This document shows, piece by piece, positions 37,401-40,922 of a stretch of 64,000 nt of DNA; position 1 is the first letter of the stretch, and each line of letters starts with the position of its first letter. The notes below the pieces were generated by a model. That model saw only the letters and a list, made by a program, of their open reading frames with translations. It made no database searches and was not told the origin of the DNA. The DNA is from Shewanella cutis (GTDB lineage Bacteria; Pseudomonadota; Gammaproteobacteria; Enterobacterales; Shewanellaceae), in NCBI RefSeq assembly GCF_022410515.1, contig NZ_JACSDI010000009.1:62001-126000 (forward strand), given 5' to 3'. The position numbers were made by a program, and so were the translations under genes.

Positions 37401-37808
37401 CTTTTGAATACCGCCAAGGGAGATATAGGGGACCTCAGCGAGCTGTCGTTATCTTCTCGTCATGGCAATCCTCTCACGACAACGGATGCACACTTTGCAG
37501 CCCAAGCTTCACCGGTTGATCACTACCTGCAAATGTTAGGACTTAGCCCAACGACAGTGAACCTATCTCCTTCTATGCCAGTGGAGTTATTGCCATCGCT
37601 ATCCTCAAGCGATCACTTCAATGATATTGATGCACCGATGCACGCTATCCCTGAGGTGAACCATTTTGAAAACCCATTATTAGATAATGACAAGGAGCAA
37701 CATAAAGATCGTCATTTCGACCTATTTGATGTAACAGAACTTCACACGAATCCGAATGACGATGACCTATTACATTCAGCACTCAACGACATGCACAACC
37801 AAATGTAA
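18849..37808 (+). CDS. Giant VCBS/cadherin-like surface adhesin, type I secreted
   Basis: A single uninterrupted 6319-residue frame, last in the secretion operon, 12 bp after the HlyD gene, with GGGAG before its ATG. There is no Sec signal. Residues 1-50 are very basic and helical, and ~50-200 are low-complexity and polar. Then come about 20 VCBS-type repeats (YGxFSIDxxGxWTYTxDN), about ten related repeats ending NADGSYSFDP, two Ig-like modules, one LamG/pentraxin-like module, four galactose-binding-like modules and four copies of an unrecognised domain. The last ~190 residues are acidic and repeat-free and probably hold the secretion signal. I see no RTX nonapeptides and no TAAG/PAAG LapG site. 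Bases ~21.4-37.2 kb are GC-rich, unlike both ends. The likely role is attachment or biofilm matrix; toxin-like activity cannot be seen. Confidence 0.9.
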   Translation: MSQKKPLTLSTAKRKSRISAKLAKKSEIAAKKLDKDVAKLKVKEFRQGEVQSTASPDIVASKSWRLPSHTATQLVNTEESTEQKPDSQSATVDIDNRHVHVTAQSASSSTDSEKTLSEMPQQADETQTQNAPKFQDYGSSESTHLGQGPHFDDTQLPLVTLSQLPEIGHVKQQIEPAVLTVSMARTTLIQIVRPPIISTEQRTPLSIDEQATHQSIKEDAPVASISGKLHAHGGTVTPLQWTVAEHQGQFGRLDIDPTTGEWHYQLDNNALNTDALAEGEHQTEQFTITVSSPNGEQVNTAIIIDVEGSNDLPHILGSHLASINAADSLPAVTGQLHSIDPDHNDAASWAVLDGQGQYGQLSINPLTGQWQYQLNTHATATLALVSGQQVTETFTVTATDQSGHPVSQQVSIQVNGADNTAIIQGDMTGLVTEDTQALNGQLTVSGQLSIQDPDRDQAHFSADSLQGQFGYLTIDVNGHWIYSADNSLATVQSLKSGEHLTDTFTIHSADGTAQNITVTINGTDDKAEISGTTSASLTEDSDTYQGMLRADGNLTITDNDHGPHLFTATEQYGQFGTLIIDEFGHWTYTADNSQTAIQALKTGESITDTLVVQTQDGTRQTISITIHGTDDHSVIMGTSVMRVFEDKRLSQGLLHTDGQLWVSNPDTGRAGFAAEQLQGQFGILSINTHGHWTYTADNNNPSIQALKHGESLTETLFVQALDGTSQKIAILIKGADDKAIIGGTATATLIEDQSAQHGQLQAHGALTITDPDADQAQFTALTDVTGSAGYGHFSIDATGNWTYTVDNTLTAIQQLNTGDRLTDSLTISSADGTNHTLTVTITGSNDAPVVAHSLVTTTATEDTAFRFSIPAGTFADIDTGDTLILSTGSLPAWLHFDAATGTFSGTPANGDVGTQHITVTATDGSGAQVSTTFALNVANTNDAPTLNAIASVRVTEDSAQATGQFTATDPDTGDTLTYSIAQPVNGLTVNSDGSWSFEPAHASYQHLTAGQTQVLTIPVTVTDSAGATSTQDLVIKVNGTNDGAVIAGTDVGAVTEDQAAGGSHYLQATGTLSVTDVDAGEAVFQAGTSTGQFGELVLHSDGQWMYQADNANPAVQALKAGEQATESFTVTSKDGTAHSIVITITGTNDAPAVAHALTTTTATEDAAFSFGIPAGTFADIDTGDTLTLTSGSLPAWLNFDAATGTFSGTPTNGDVGTQHITVTATDGSGAWVSSTFDLVVSNTNDAPTLNPIASVRVTEDSAQATGHFTATDPDSGDSLTYSIAQPVDGLTVHADGSWSFDPAHASYQQLRAGQTQTLTIPVTVTDAAGATSTQDLVIKINGSNDGAVIAGTDVGTLTEDRVSGGGRQLQAAGTLTVADADAGEAVFQAGTSTGHYGNLLFHSDGQWMYQADNTQGAIQQLKAGQQATERFTVHSADGTAHTITITITGSNDAPVIAAQAQSVTEDGALLSGKMIATDIDSGDTQTFSIANAVDGFTLNADGSYSFDPGDAAYQHLAAGLTQDLLIPITVTDSAGASSTQSLQITVTGANDGPSVVAADAAHAADLSGTLEDTPHTYTQADLLRLVGATDLDGDSLDIRAVAVDATYGAFSKQANGDWLFTPAANAHHDDIPLTLTVSDGHATVTAYARLDISPVTDVATPTLSVQAEQHVIQFGDTGAPAIYTVGGIQHAGDLHDFAIEMTVVGGSQVAVQGHNGPTLVSYAIPGDLNAMYIWRPENLQFHIGGQNYDTGVDISHDTGSHRYGFVWNGAAGTFDVLRDGQVLKHLDNLPKGASLTGGGVMAFGNDQDSLGGGFQAGDAWHGQLFSTTMATGGVTAAEMTQHALRDLATGSDLILDVQAQGPRVVDMTGHHTMATSGPVTTPTTQVDTRIANPNPGALLHLQPQFGPPQDADDKVTAAVLKGFVAGTELSDGHGHQHTVSGPDDRVDITHWDQTGLTAQLPMGSHVGALLVLEVTTTGPGGNIATSSSAVQAVSLNSPADSTVTTDVTIQLDIAPTDSPALIAGQDTGSVTEDVGVTPADKLEARGTLTIQDHDPGQAVFVPQTDTLTQYGRFSIDEQGHWVYQAFNSHSDIQALSSGSTLTDLLQVRSPDGSQHTITVTINGSNDAPVLTAQAQAITEDGSQLTGQMVATDVDTGDTRTFSLANAVDGFTLNTDGSYSFDPSHASYQHLAAGQTQDVVIPITVTDSSGTASTQNLTVTVTGTNDAAVITGTDAGVVAEDGALRASGQLLVSDVDDGQASFNAQARVPGHYGVFSLAADGTWTYDLNNSDTDVQALTKGQSLSDSMVAKSVDGSSHTITVSIQGRDDGAVIAGVDTGRVTEDQNVIAGQLQTSGQLTLNDADAGHHQFTAMSHVAGHYGSFSIDANGAWTYTADNSQDAVQQLGRNDSLVERFHVTSDDGTQHTVLVTLQGSNDTPVIQAQTRSVTEDGAMLTGQMRASDTDIHDRLQFSTTAHIAGFTLASDGSYSFDPKASAYQNLGAGVAETLYIPVTVRDQFGAQHTRDLLITVTGTNDGAIIQGKDHGDVVEDLNPVNGQLRAQGHLGVTDVDASQSAFVVQTDVVGHFGRFSIDADGAWTYAVDNSSDRVQALREGAQAVEHFVVHSLDGTSHAVRVIVHGSNDAPVVTSTAQTAIEDGALLHGQLRVTDRDRGDKAHFQLDHPVAGFTLDSDGSYRFDPSDSAHQDLRQGQVMHLDIPVTVTDDAGAVVHHTISITLTGRNDAAVISGADRAALTEDSGLQNGLLQASGQLQVSDIDDGEAHFTAQNAVAGSRGLGHFSINAAGQWIYTVDNTQAAVQQLQSGDSLTERFTVYSADGSAHTVRVTIAGSNDAPVLTAQTQAVTEDGARLSGRMVATDVDAGDTLSFSLTNAVDGFTLNADGSYSFDPGNAAYQHLTAGQTQDVLIPITVTDSVGASSTQNLTITVTGSNDGAVITGHDFRELQEDVRVQPGNRLAVDGVLTITDPDAGEAHFIAQTDVLGSGGFGHFSINADGQWHYEADNSQSAIQSLRPGDPRLMDTLVVTSVDGTTHTLSVAIQGMDDAPVLTAQTQAVTEDGMLLTGQMVATDVDTSDTLTFSLANAVDGFTLNADGSYSFDPSHASYQHLAAGQTQDLIIPITVTDSAGATSTQNLTITLTGSNDGPQVTHGTSATAADLGTINEDTPRVFSEADLLRLVGASDVDDGAQLHIVAGSLTSAHGTFSGDAAHGYTFTPAANFSGQDVDLQFSVTDGTVSREAHAQLDITPVADAPDRLAGKPLITNFDSAGGTGGWRTNAGAQIRLEGSDAGGQGVVLIHGQNTGVLHQDLDTFAGQRLQVTFDLMLANGRPLSNLEVVWEGKVIATLGTSHQLHGRSHHVLDLVASGPGSRLEFRPADNVNYTTGVKLDNIGLTFVDVRAEREAISNHDAQLHLGKEFVLTDTDGSESLHYLIKGLPVGFTLSDGTHSVTVAQADQEIDTRGWLQDALRVQAPQDYAGAVDIQVTARSEESGNQQTADAPLLPMRLNFESADVLTVAEDTPKTFSAGKLLALAGLVAAPGQPLSLSDVQVDAALGHFSHNSDGSWTFTPAANVSADQVPLTLTVTGGAQPITAALSLVITPVADAPVGGLNFNTDFDHQAVGSDGWGFVDGAGMGWHTDYAKGIEVGQDKLYGGASSNQIVELVAGGGSNLYRVLPTTAGQALRFGFDLSARAGNTVAALEVVWEGQVIDTIKPGSAFGLVHHDYDLVATGANSRIELRATGGDGHAIIDNIAISPPPVVGLVNHAVSLDLGLAFQLVDTDGSETISYLIKGLPVGAMLSDGTHSVTVATAGQVIDTKGWQLDTLTLQAPRDFEGQLDFKVSAIAEEAATHETALSADQSVRLTFEHLETAEDTPRTFSEAELLQLAGLRSPAGQTYALSDVQVDPAFGQVTHNADGSWTFTPAANVSADQVALNLTVAGGAQSQQVALPLRISAVADAPVLADGLSTTDFNHQTVGSDGWAFVDGAGLGWHTSYGKGIEVGQDKLYGGASSNQIVELIANGASNIYRDIPSTAGQRLRFGFDLSARVGSSAAALEVVWEGKVIDTITPASGYAMVHHDYDLVATGANSRLELRATGSGDGRSLIDNLQIGPPPQLALVNHELHLKLDDYFHLVDLDGSESLSYLIKGLPVGFTLGDGTHSVTVTAADQVIDTTGWQQDALRIQSPKDFSGTLDLSISGRSEEGSNHQAATSAELPLRLSFERLATSEDTPLTLDESKLLALSGVVPGAGEHLSLSDVQVDAVFGQFSHNADGSWTFTPAANVNADQVPFTLTVSGGSQPISSTLQLSITPVNDAPVLGDATAAATEGGAVLHGQLSATDVDTGDTLHYSLAQAVDGFTLNADGSYSFDPGHAAYQHVVPGQTEQVVIPVTVTDAAGGSSTAHLSIALTGTNNGAVIAGRDYGSVMEDYQVTNGRLEFQGALTISDQDAGEAKFNPENAVGTTYGRYTIDQLGNWLYTADNSSDAIQKLKTGEHLTDSFTVHSADGTAHTITVTIQGQDDAPAFVPHAGPVRSDDMFEMIGHALSNSDPYLQYLSDMILNGRDPAPFDQAMVSIKNAGVALIGPDGHVEHQYLPRSIGTEVPIMDLINWHAKGAGYEVVFTDNTAPAVMVSAHNRYNPGGLSGHYPYTSLLLHPDEKASALYPVMHEVAAASGGAAVQGAVAMPPAVAPELFDGGHVVEDSGQLVTGFIEVKDADAGQSAMQPQTGTATHYGRFSIDANGDWVYQLDNSRPEVQLLVDGQTLTDIITVHSADGTTHEVNITIHGQNDGAVIAGTDSGTVVEDHHVTAAGTIVAKGQLTVTDADAGQAAFVAQNDIATQYGHFSLAADGHWTYTVDNSRADIQALQPGGTPGETADVSQALALTLAQSNEAGFKAVAEALAQGQAGALAGVLDLSIQGAAIVLSGPTGTQPVVFGMDGQGRSTIGVDELLSWLHQGKGYELHLQGMQSDVQVFVHNRGDAADLHALPQSAAGDLADPAGSARHLALSWHTAPLPAELGETVTVRSVDGTEHRINLSIFGTAENAVIAGVDTGSVTEDSHVTGAGMIQTHGKLSVQDPNAGQSAFSAVHQVAGQYGQLSLEADGQWTYTADNNSAALNALNKGQSALETFVVKSVDGTAHSINITVHGADEKPDLWPEIARNLQAQSGMDVRGYHFIAERVAAGDSDSLTDVVMNVFNGKPTVVDASGHVLHTFDRYSNFWGYYVPMNELADQLKAHPGAMLVLQGQVGGSASYYFHDAYDEMKLNFQGAYRYKPSDHPIGSLPIAGLPQPGGAAQANAAAQLGGADSGSVLADGDAQLQTQGHLTVLDADGGQAHFKAVGHLQGRYGHFSIDEQGSWHYQADGHQSSLQGLSAGQQLMDSVTVHSADGTAHQLNVHLFGGGAVEVIGMADVHTSFDSQAVAAAGYEFVNPGRWDWQSDRSGGVELGAERLYGGASGSSNQIVELVATAGHPDNLYRVVSTAPGESLHFAFDLGGRNNYAGATVEVLWEGQVIDTITAPDKAWGLSHHSYDLIATGTDSRLELRTQATDGNHRVILDNLELVSQRLSTVNQDLPLHVDRNYRLADPQPGEQLSLDVKGLPVGFTLSDGVHSATVATAGQVINTQGWDLPALVVRAPQDFTGALQIQLSAHAVDAAGHASAAAGEQVLRLGFERLSVTEDTAQTFSAARLLALSGPQLPLGESYTLTDVQVDPAFGHFSHNPDGSWTFTPAANVAAASVPLTLQLGGGAQPLSASLHLAITPVNDAPVLAAQSASASEDSAPLIGHLQASDPDAGDVLHFSTSAQVAGFSLQADGSYSFDPGHADYQSLAEGEHRDIRIPIVVTDAAGQQATQTLTLQLTGRNDAAVISGVDTGHVQVGGQAQVDGQLQVSDADAGQAGFQATQVAGSFGSLSIDAQGHWLYQLNSSDSFVQQLLPHSSLTDQLSVHSLDGTTHNIDVQISGPVAVQQPPIYQPPVQQAVVVQGHDAYANILAAVRAGGYQYQAIADALEHGDRAPMANVELAISGSHVQIVDAAGHVVQTYGPLGAEWAASVPMADLMLWHAQGHSIIVNNDSGMSSTHVWLHDAGDIHNLHINVAGSGFNGWVGEYSLGELSLSPAIAYPAPAPAASDEQDGEPIQIENLNEVIQNEDGMQFMSVVGVNASDDAVTGNNDRPLLLNTAKGDIGDLSELSLSSRHGNPLTTTDAHFAAQASPVDHYLQMLGLSPTTVNLSPSMPVELLPSLSSSDHFNDIDAPMHAIPEVNHFENPLLDNDKEQHKDRHFDLFDVTELHTNPNDDDLLHSALNDMHNQM
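19437..21380 (+). repeat. Six AT-rich VCBS repeats with native composition
   Basis: About six units of ~105 residues, each with the G-QFG-L-ID-GHWTYTADN core and spaced by (T/G)DD or NDxP linkers. A 60-base sample at 20221-20280 has 24 G/C (40%), and Leu codons are mixed (TTA, CTA, CTC), as in neighbouring genes. Confidence 0.75.
21381..23204 (+). repeat. Two tandem 909-bp units (Ig-like plus two VCBS modules)
   Basis: Starting at the NDAP linkers at ~21381 and ~22290, a ~303-residue unit occurs twice. Each contains a putative Ig-like module (PAWLxFDAATGTFSGTP), a cadherin-like module (DGSWSFxPAHASYQ) and a VCBS module (HSDGQWMYQADN). The copies are nearly identical over long stretches, pointing to a recent duplication. 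Confidence 0.75.
23820..24890 (+). other. LamG/pentraxin-like module of the adhesin
   Basis: Residues ~1658-2014. The segment with HDFAIEMTVVGG, a YGFVWNGAAGTFDVLRDGQ strand pair and GGVMAFGNDQDSLGGGF has the layout of a concanavalin-like jelly roll of the pentraxin/LamG type (short hairpin carrying the 'label' strand, then GxLxxGQ-like element). Such modules often bind glycans. It occurs once and is not a VCBS repeat. Confidence 0.5.
24900..28640 (+). repeat. GC-rich VCBS/cadherin-like repeat block
   Basis: Residues ~2018-3264. It alternates ~105-residue VCBS units and ~95-residue units of the type TEDGxxLxGxMxATDxDxGDT...GFTLNADGSYSFDP. Linkers are GSNDAPV and GTNDGAVI. The Asp-rich linkers are typical calcium-binding sites between adhesin domains. 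Confidence 0.75.
28641..31820 (+). repeat. Galactose-binding-like module repeated with ~1065-bp period
   Basis: Three units of ~355 residues (cores at ~28.67, 29.72 and 30.79 kb; the second and third offset by 1065 bp). Each has a jelly-roll segment (GWxFVDGAGxGWH, SSNQIVEL, LRFGFDLSAR, LEVVWEGxVIDTI, LVATGANSRxELR, IDN), then a VDxDGSExLSYLIKGLPVG module, then a cadherin-like module. A fourth core lies at ~35.11 kb. The pattern resembles carbohydrate-binding modules of other type I secreted adhesins. Confidence 0.6.
32481..32850 (+). repeat. Unrecognised domain, copy A
   Basis: Residues ~4545-4667, interrupting the VCBS series. Shared landmarks are an N-terminal helix (LQYLSDMILNG), a strand pair ending ALIGPDGHVEHQY, VPIMDLINWHA, and a hydrophobic strand followed by VSAHNRYN. 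See copies B-D and findings. Confidence 0.55.
33508..33912 (+). repeat. Unrecognised domain, copy B
   Basis: Residues ~4887-5021. Helix KAVAEALAQGQAGALAG, strands LDLSIQGAAIVLSGPTG, then GVDELLSWLHQGKGYEL and VQVFVHNRGDAADLHAL. Same order of elements as copies A, C and D. Confidence 0.55.
34330..34725 (+). repeat. Unrecognised domain, copy C
   Basis: Residues ~5161-5293. Helix YHFIAERVAAGDSDSLTD, strands NGKPTVVDASGHVLHTFDR, then YYVPMNELADQL and ASYYFHDAYDEMKLNF. The most divergent copy, but the order of elements is kept. Confidence 0.5.
35110..36160 (+). repeat. Fourth galactose-binding-like unit of the adhesin
   Basis: Residues ~5421-5771. Same order as the 28.6-31.8 kb units: jelly-roll core (YGGASGSSNQIVEL, EVLWEGQVIDTI, RLELR, ILDNLEL), then GEQLSLDVKGLPVGFTL, then a cadherin-like module with SHNPDGSWTFTPAAN. 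It is separated from the other three by ~3.3 kb. Confidence 0.6.
36825..37225 (+). repeat. Unrecognised domain, copy D
   Basis: Residues ~5993-6126, after the last VCBS repeat. Helix YQAIADALEHGDRAPMAN, strands LAISGSHVQIVDAAGHVV, then SVPMADLMLWHAQGHSI and THVWLHDAGDIHNLHI. It is the last GC-rich element before composition returns to Shewanella-like. Confidence 0.55.
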
Positions 37809-37855
37809 TCAGGGGGCGAGAGTACCTAACATTCAATCCCTTAGCAGAGCATAAC

Positions 37856-37891
37856 TTTAGCGCAATAGACCCTAGGGTCTATTGCGCTAAA
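37856..37891. repeat. Perfect 36-bp palindrome downstream of the adhesin gene
   Basis: Two 18-base arms are exact reverse complements with no spacer (centre CCCTAGGG at 37870-37877). As RNA it would form a very stable hairpin with a CUAG loop. No T-run follows on either strand, so it is not a standard intrinsic terminator. It may stop 3' exonucleases or transcription in another way. Confidence 0.7.
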
Positions 37892-37922
37892 AGTCCATCA
37901 CCGACATTTAGGCCAAGGCACC

Positions 37923-39215
37923 ATGCGCTGGGTAGCCAAAATGTCTACCCTCTTAAAAATAATGCAGAAAATCGCTCCCTACAGCCCCCTTAAACCCTTA
38001 AAAATCTGGCATTTATTTTGCCTAGTGAGTATATGTTCAATTGTGGCAATCTCTATGACCGCGGGCAAAACCCCAACCCATTTTACGACTCAACCATTAA
38101 ACCGTGTACTCGGTGAAACCAGTGGCGCCTTTGCTGACTTAGGCACTTTTTTACCGTTAGTCTTGGGCTTAATTGCCCTAAACCAATTTTCGCCCCAAGG
38201 GATATTTTTAGGCTTTGGCGCATTCGCCATCTTTAGCGCCTTATTTTATCGCCGCCCTATTCCCGTTCAGCCCATGAAGGTCATCGCCGCCCTTGTGATC
38301 GCCCAAGGCTTAACGCCAGGGATGCTCCAAGCCAGCGCCATGCTGATGGGTATCATACTGTTAATGTTAGCGTTTAGTGGTGCCATCACTTGGCTTGCCA
38401 AGCAATTATCCCAAGCCGTCAGTGTGGGGATTCAATTAGCGATTGGTCTGCAATTGATGTGGATGGGCGCCAAGATGATGAGCGACTTTTGGTTGCTCGG
38501 ACTCAGCGCGTTTGCCTTGCTATTTGCGAGTAAATTCTTACCGTTACGCTACCTTGCCATGCCACTGGTTATCGCAGCTGGCATGTTGTGGCAAGCCAAC
38601 AGCCAAACCGACATGGCCACCAGCCTGAGCATTCCCGCCTTGAGTGCATCTTTGCATTTGGCTTGGCCGAGTCTTAATGAGTGGAGCTCGGCGGCGATTT
38701 TACTAGTGTTGCCACAACTCGCCCTCACCTTAACCAATGCGGTAATAGCAACTTCAGCCATGGCGCAGGAAAAATTCCCCGAAGACGCCGCTAAACTCAC
38801 GCCTAAAAACTTGGCCATTAGCTCTGGGCTGGCCAATTTGTTACTCGCGCCTTTTGGTGCAGCGGCCATGTGTCACGGTGCGGGAGGGTTGGCGGTACAG
38901 TATCACTTTGGCGCACGAACTCATCTTGCGCCACTGATTTTTGGCGGCACTTGTCTTGTCATCGCCCTGTTTTGGGATAGCCAAATGGCATGGTTGCTCG
39001 GGCTTATTCCTGTAGCAATACTCGGCAGTTTGCTGTCCATCGGCGGTTTACAATTAGCGTGGTCAAAACGCCTGATCGACGGCAAGCCCTTCTGTATCTT
39101 TGTGATCTTATCTACCGCCGTGACCTGCCTTGCGATTAACGCCGCAGCAGGATTAGCCGTAGGGATTCTTCTTGAGCAGGGGCGCCGCACTTGGGCCATG
39201 CTCGCCATGCGTTAA
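37923..39215 (+). CDS. MOT1-type molybdate/sulfate transporter
   Basis: A 430-residue polytopic inner-membrane protein with about ten hydrophobic helices. The family motif block is visible: GETSGAFADLGTFLPLVLGL near residue 63 and YRRPIPVQPMKVIAALVIAQGL near 120, followed by GIQLAIGLQLMWMGAK and FGAAAMCHGAGGLAVQYHFGAR. These are hallmarks of the SulP-related MOT1 family of molybdate (or sulfate) transporters. The N-terminal ~55 residues before this block look atypical and the true start may be a later ATG (for example near 37941 or 38055). It stands alone after the adhesin operon, with no molybdenum-related gene beside it. Confidence 0.8.
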   Translation: MRWVAKMSTLLKIMQKIAPYSPLKPLKIWHLFCLVSICSIVAISMTAGKTPTHFTTQPLNRVLGETSGAFADLGTFLPLVLGLIALNQFSPQGIFLGFGAFAIFSALFYRRPIPVQPMKVIAALVIAQGLTPGMLQASAMLMGIILLMLAFSGAITWLAKQLSQAVSVGIQLAIGLQLMWMGAKMMSDFWLLGLSAFALLFASKFLPLRYLAMPLVIAAGMLWQANSQTDMATSLSIPALSASLHLAWPSLNEWSSAAILLVLPQLALTLTNAVIATSAMAQEKFPEDAAKLTPKNLAISSGLANLLLAPFGAAAMCHGAGGLAVQYHFGARTHLAPLIFGGTCLVIALFWDSQMAWLLGLIPVAILGSLLSIGGLQLAWSKRLIDGKPFCIFVILSTAVTCLAINAAAGLAVGILLEQGRRTWAMLAMR

Positions 39216-39240
39216 GCGCAACGATATCCAAGAGAGTAAA

Positions 39241-39273
39241 AAAACACAGCGCATCCATGCGCTGTGTTTTTAT
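39241..39273. terminator. Bidirectional rho-independent terminator
   Basis: A 14-bp stem (39241-39254 with 39257-39270) starting with an A-run and ending with a T-run, between the convergent transporter and deacetylase genes. Confidence 0.85.
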
Positions 39274-39276
39274 CCC

Positions 39277-40281
39277 TTAAAATGTTCTCGCTGGATTGGT
39301 TGGCGTATCCTTTTGCGCCAGCGCCCATTTAGCAATTGCATCCTTACGCATAAAACCCACTTTTGAGTGTTCTTTCGCGTATTGAATAAACTTATCTAAG
39401 GCATTGGCAAGACCTGGCGTACCACCAATTCTGTCGTGCACACTGATAGACATCATCCGCCGCTGAGAGGCACCTTCTTGATAGAGCATATCGAATTCAT
39501 CTTTAAGCTCCTGTAAAAAGTCGGCGGCTGTCATCGCAGTGTTACCACCAAAGCGACCTATATCATTGTTACGCAAGGTATAAGGCACCACGGCAAATGG
39601 CTTACCTTGCACCGGCGTGATCGAAGGTTCATCCCGCGATAAGTCATCAATATGATAGATAAAGCCTAAGTCCTGCAGGATATTTAAAGTTTGGGTGCTG
39701 TGGCGCATCCAAAACGCATTAAACCCAATGGGGCGCTGGCCGGTGATCTTCTCTAAGGTGTTGATACTCTCAATATAAGAATCACGCTCCTGCGCTGGCG
39801 ACATGCTGTATTGCGGCGTCCATGTCTGTCCATGGCCAGCAATCTCATGGCCTTCATCTGCGACTTGTTTGGCAAGTTGTGGATGTAATTCGGCAGCACG
39901 GCCCACCATATGGGATGTCACCTGAATATGGTGCTTACGCCATATACGCAGCAAACGCGGTATTCCCTCATTCATCCCGTAGTCATACCAACTGGGAGTA
40001 ATGGTATCTGGGTAGCCTTTCTCCATTGGTGGAAATGGGCCTTCAGCGTTTTTATCCTGCGCGCCAGCTTCAAACTGCATGGATATCGAGATCACCAATT
40101 GCTCGCCATTCGGCCAAAAACGCTTATTCATACTGCCTCCTACCGAAGTTTGTGTCTTATCATCGAGTGCCACTAAGCCCGAAACGCCCATTGAAAATGC
40201 TGACTGGCTTAGCCCTACCCCTGCAATCAAAGCACCACTCGCCTGTAAACTGGTCTTTAAAAATTGTCGACGTTGATTCAT
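39277..40281 (-). CDS. Polysaccharide deacetylase family protein, Tat-exported
   Basis: A 334-residue NodB/PuuE-like deacetylase. The N terminus MNQRRQFLKTSLQASG with a hydrophobic core ending FSMG is a twin-arginine signal. The enzyme part has a canonical beta/alpha layout with VTSHMVGRAAELHPQL, GHEIAGHGQTW (metal-binding His pair) and QRPIGFNAFW. Members act on N-acetylated glycans or on allantoin-type amides, so the substrate is open. It is the last gene of a coupled operon with a SnoaL-like protein (4-bp overlap) and an Old Yellow Enzyme. Confidence 0.8.
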   Translation of the reverse strand: MNQRRQFLKTSLQASGALIAGVGLSQSAFSMGVSGLVALDDKTQTSVGGSMNKRFWPNGEQLVISISMQFEAGAQDKNAEGPFPPMEKGYPDTITPSWYDYGMNEGIPRLLRIWRKHHIQVTSHMVGRAAELHPQLAKQVADEGHEIAGHGQTWTPQYSMSPAQERDSYIESINTLEKITGQRPIGFNAFWMRHSTQTLNILQDLGFIYHIDDLSRDEPSITPVQGKPFAVVPYTLRNNDIGRFGGNTAMTAADFLQELKDEFDMLYQEGASQRRMMSISVHDRIGGTPGLANALDKFIQYAKEHSKVGFMRKDAIAKWALAQKDTPTNPARTF

Positions 40282-40922
40282 GACTTGGCTCCTGTGGTCA
40301 CAGCTTTAGCGGCAAGCTGGCTAAATAGCGTTTGATAATCCTCAAGATGCCAGTTGTCAGTGATAAAACCATCACGTACGCGGTACATATCTACCGCCCG
40401 AAAATCAATTTTTTGCCCTTGTCCACGCTGTTCCCCAAAGACTCCCATAAAGTGGCCATTAAAGCGGAGGCGCACAACCGCACGGTCACCGACCACCAGT
40501 AAATGCTCAACGGTTACCGAGAGATCAGGCACCGCCGCCCTAAAGTGTTTAGAAGCGTCGAGCGGTCCGCTAATCCCTTGAGCTCGGCCTTCGGGCAGAG
40601 TGCGATCGATAAAACTGGTCGCTAATGCCCAGTGGGCAAATCTAGGGTCACCGGTATCCCAAAAACTAGCGTATAGCAAAGCGGCGTGGGCAATAGATTC
40701 AGCTTGGGGCGAACCATCGCTGATCAGCTCCATTGCAGTTACCTTAGGGCTTAAGGCTGTTTTCACATCAACACTGGCTTGGGTTGAACCACCTTGAGCA
40801 GCAAACGCCGTCATACTTAGACTCGCAAGCGCGAAGCCTATAATGGCTAAGCCGAGTAATCCTGAGCTCCATAAACCGACTTTTATCCAAGGCGCAACGG
40901 CGCAATAAGTACGATGTTGCAT
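40278..40922 (-). CDS. Exported SnoaL-like (NTF2-fold) protein
   Basis: A 214-residue protein with an N-terminal hydrophobic segment (residues ~13-42, LLGLAIIGFALASLSMTAFAA) that is a signal peptide or anchor. The remaining ~150 residues match the SnoaL/ester-cyclase NTF2 fold: ALATSFIDRTLPEG, GPLDASKHFRAAVPDLSVTVEHLLVVGDRAVVRLRFNG and DMYRVRDGFITDNWHLEDY. Its start overlaps the Old Yellow Enzyme stop (TAATG) and its end overlaps the deacetylase start (ATGA), so the three are translationally coupled. The reaction is unknown. Confidence 0.75.
   Translation of the reverse strand: MQHRTYCAVAPWIKVGLWSSGLLGLAIIGFALASLSMTAFAAQGGSTQASVDVKTALSPKVTAMELISDGSPQAESIAHAALLYASFWDTGDPRFAHWALATSFIDRTLPEGRAQGISGPLDASKHFRAAVPDLSVTVEHLLVVGDRAVVRLRFNGHFMGVFGEQRGQGQKIDFRAVDMYRVRDGFITDNWHLEDYQTLFSQLAAKAVTTGAKS

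Noticed and set aside
18849..37808. RTX toxin with calcium-binding nonapeptide repeats
   Set aside because: I looked for GGxGxDxxx series near the C terminus and found none; VCBS-type repeats explain the protein.
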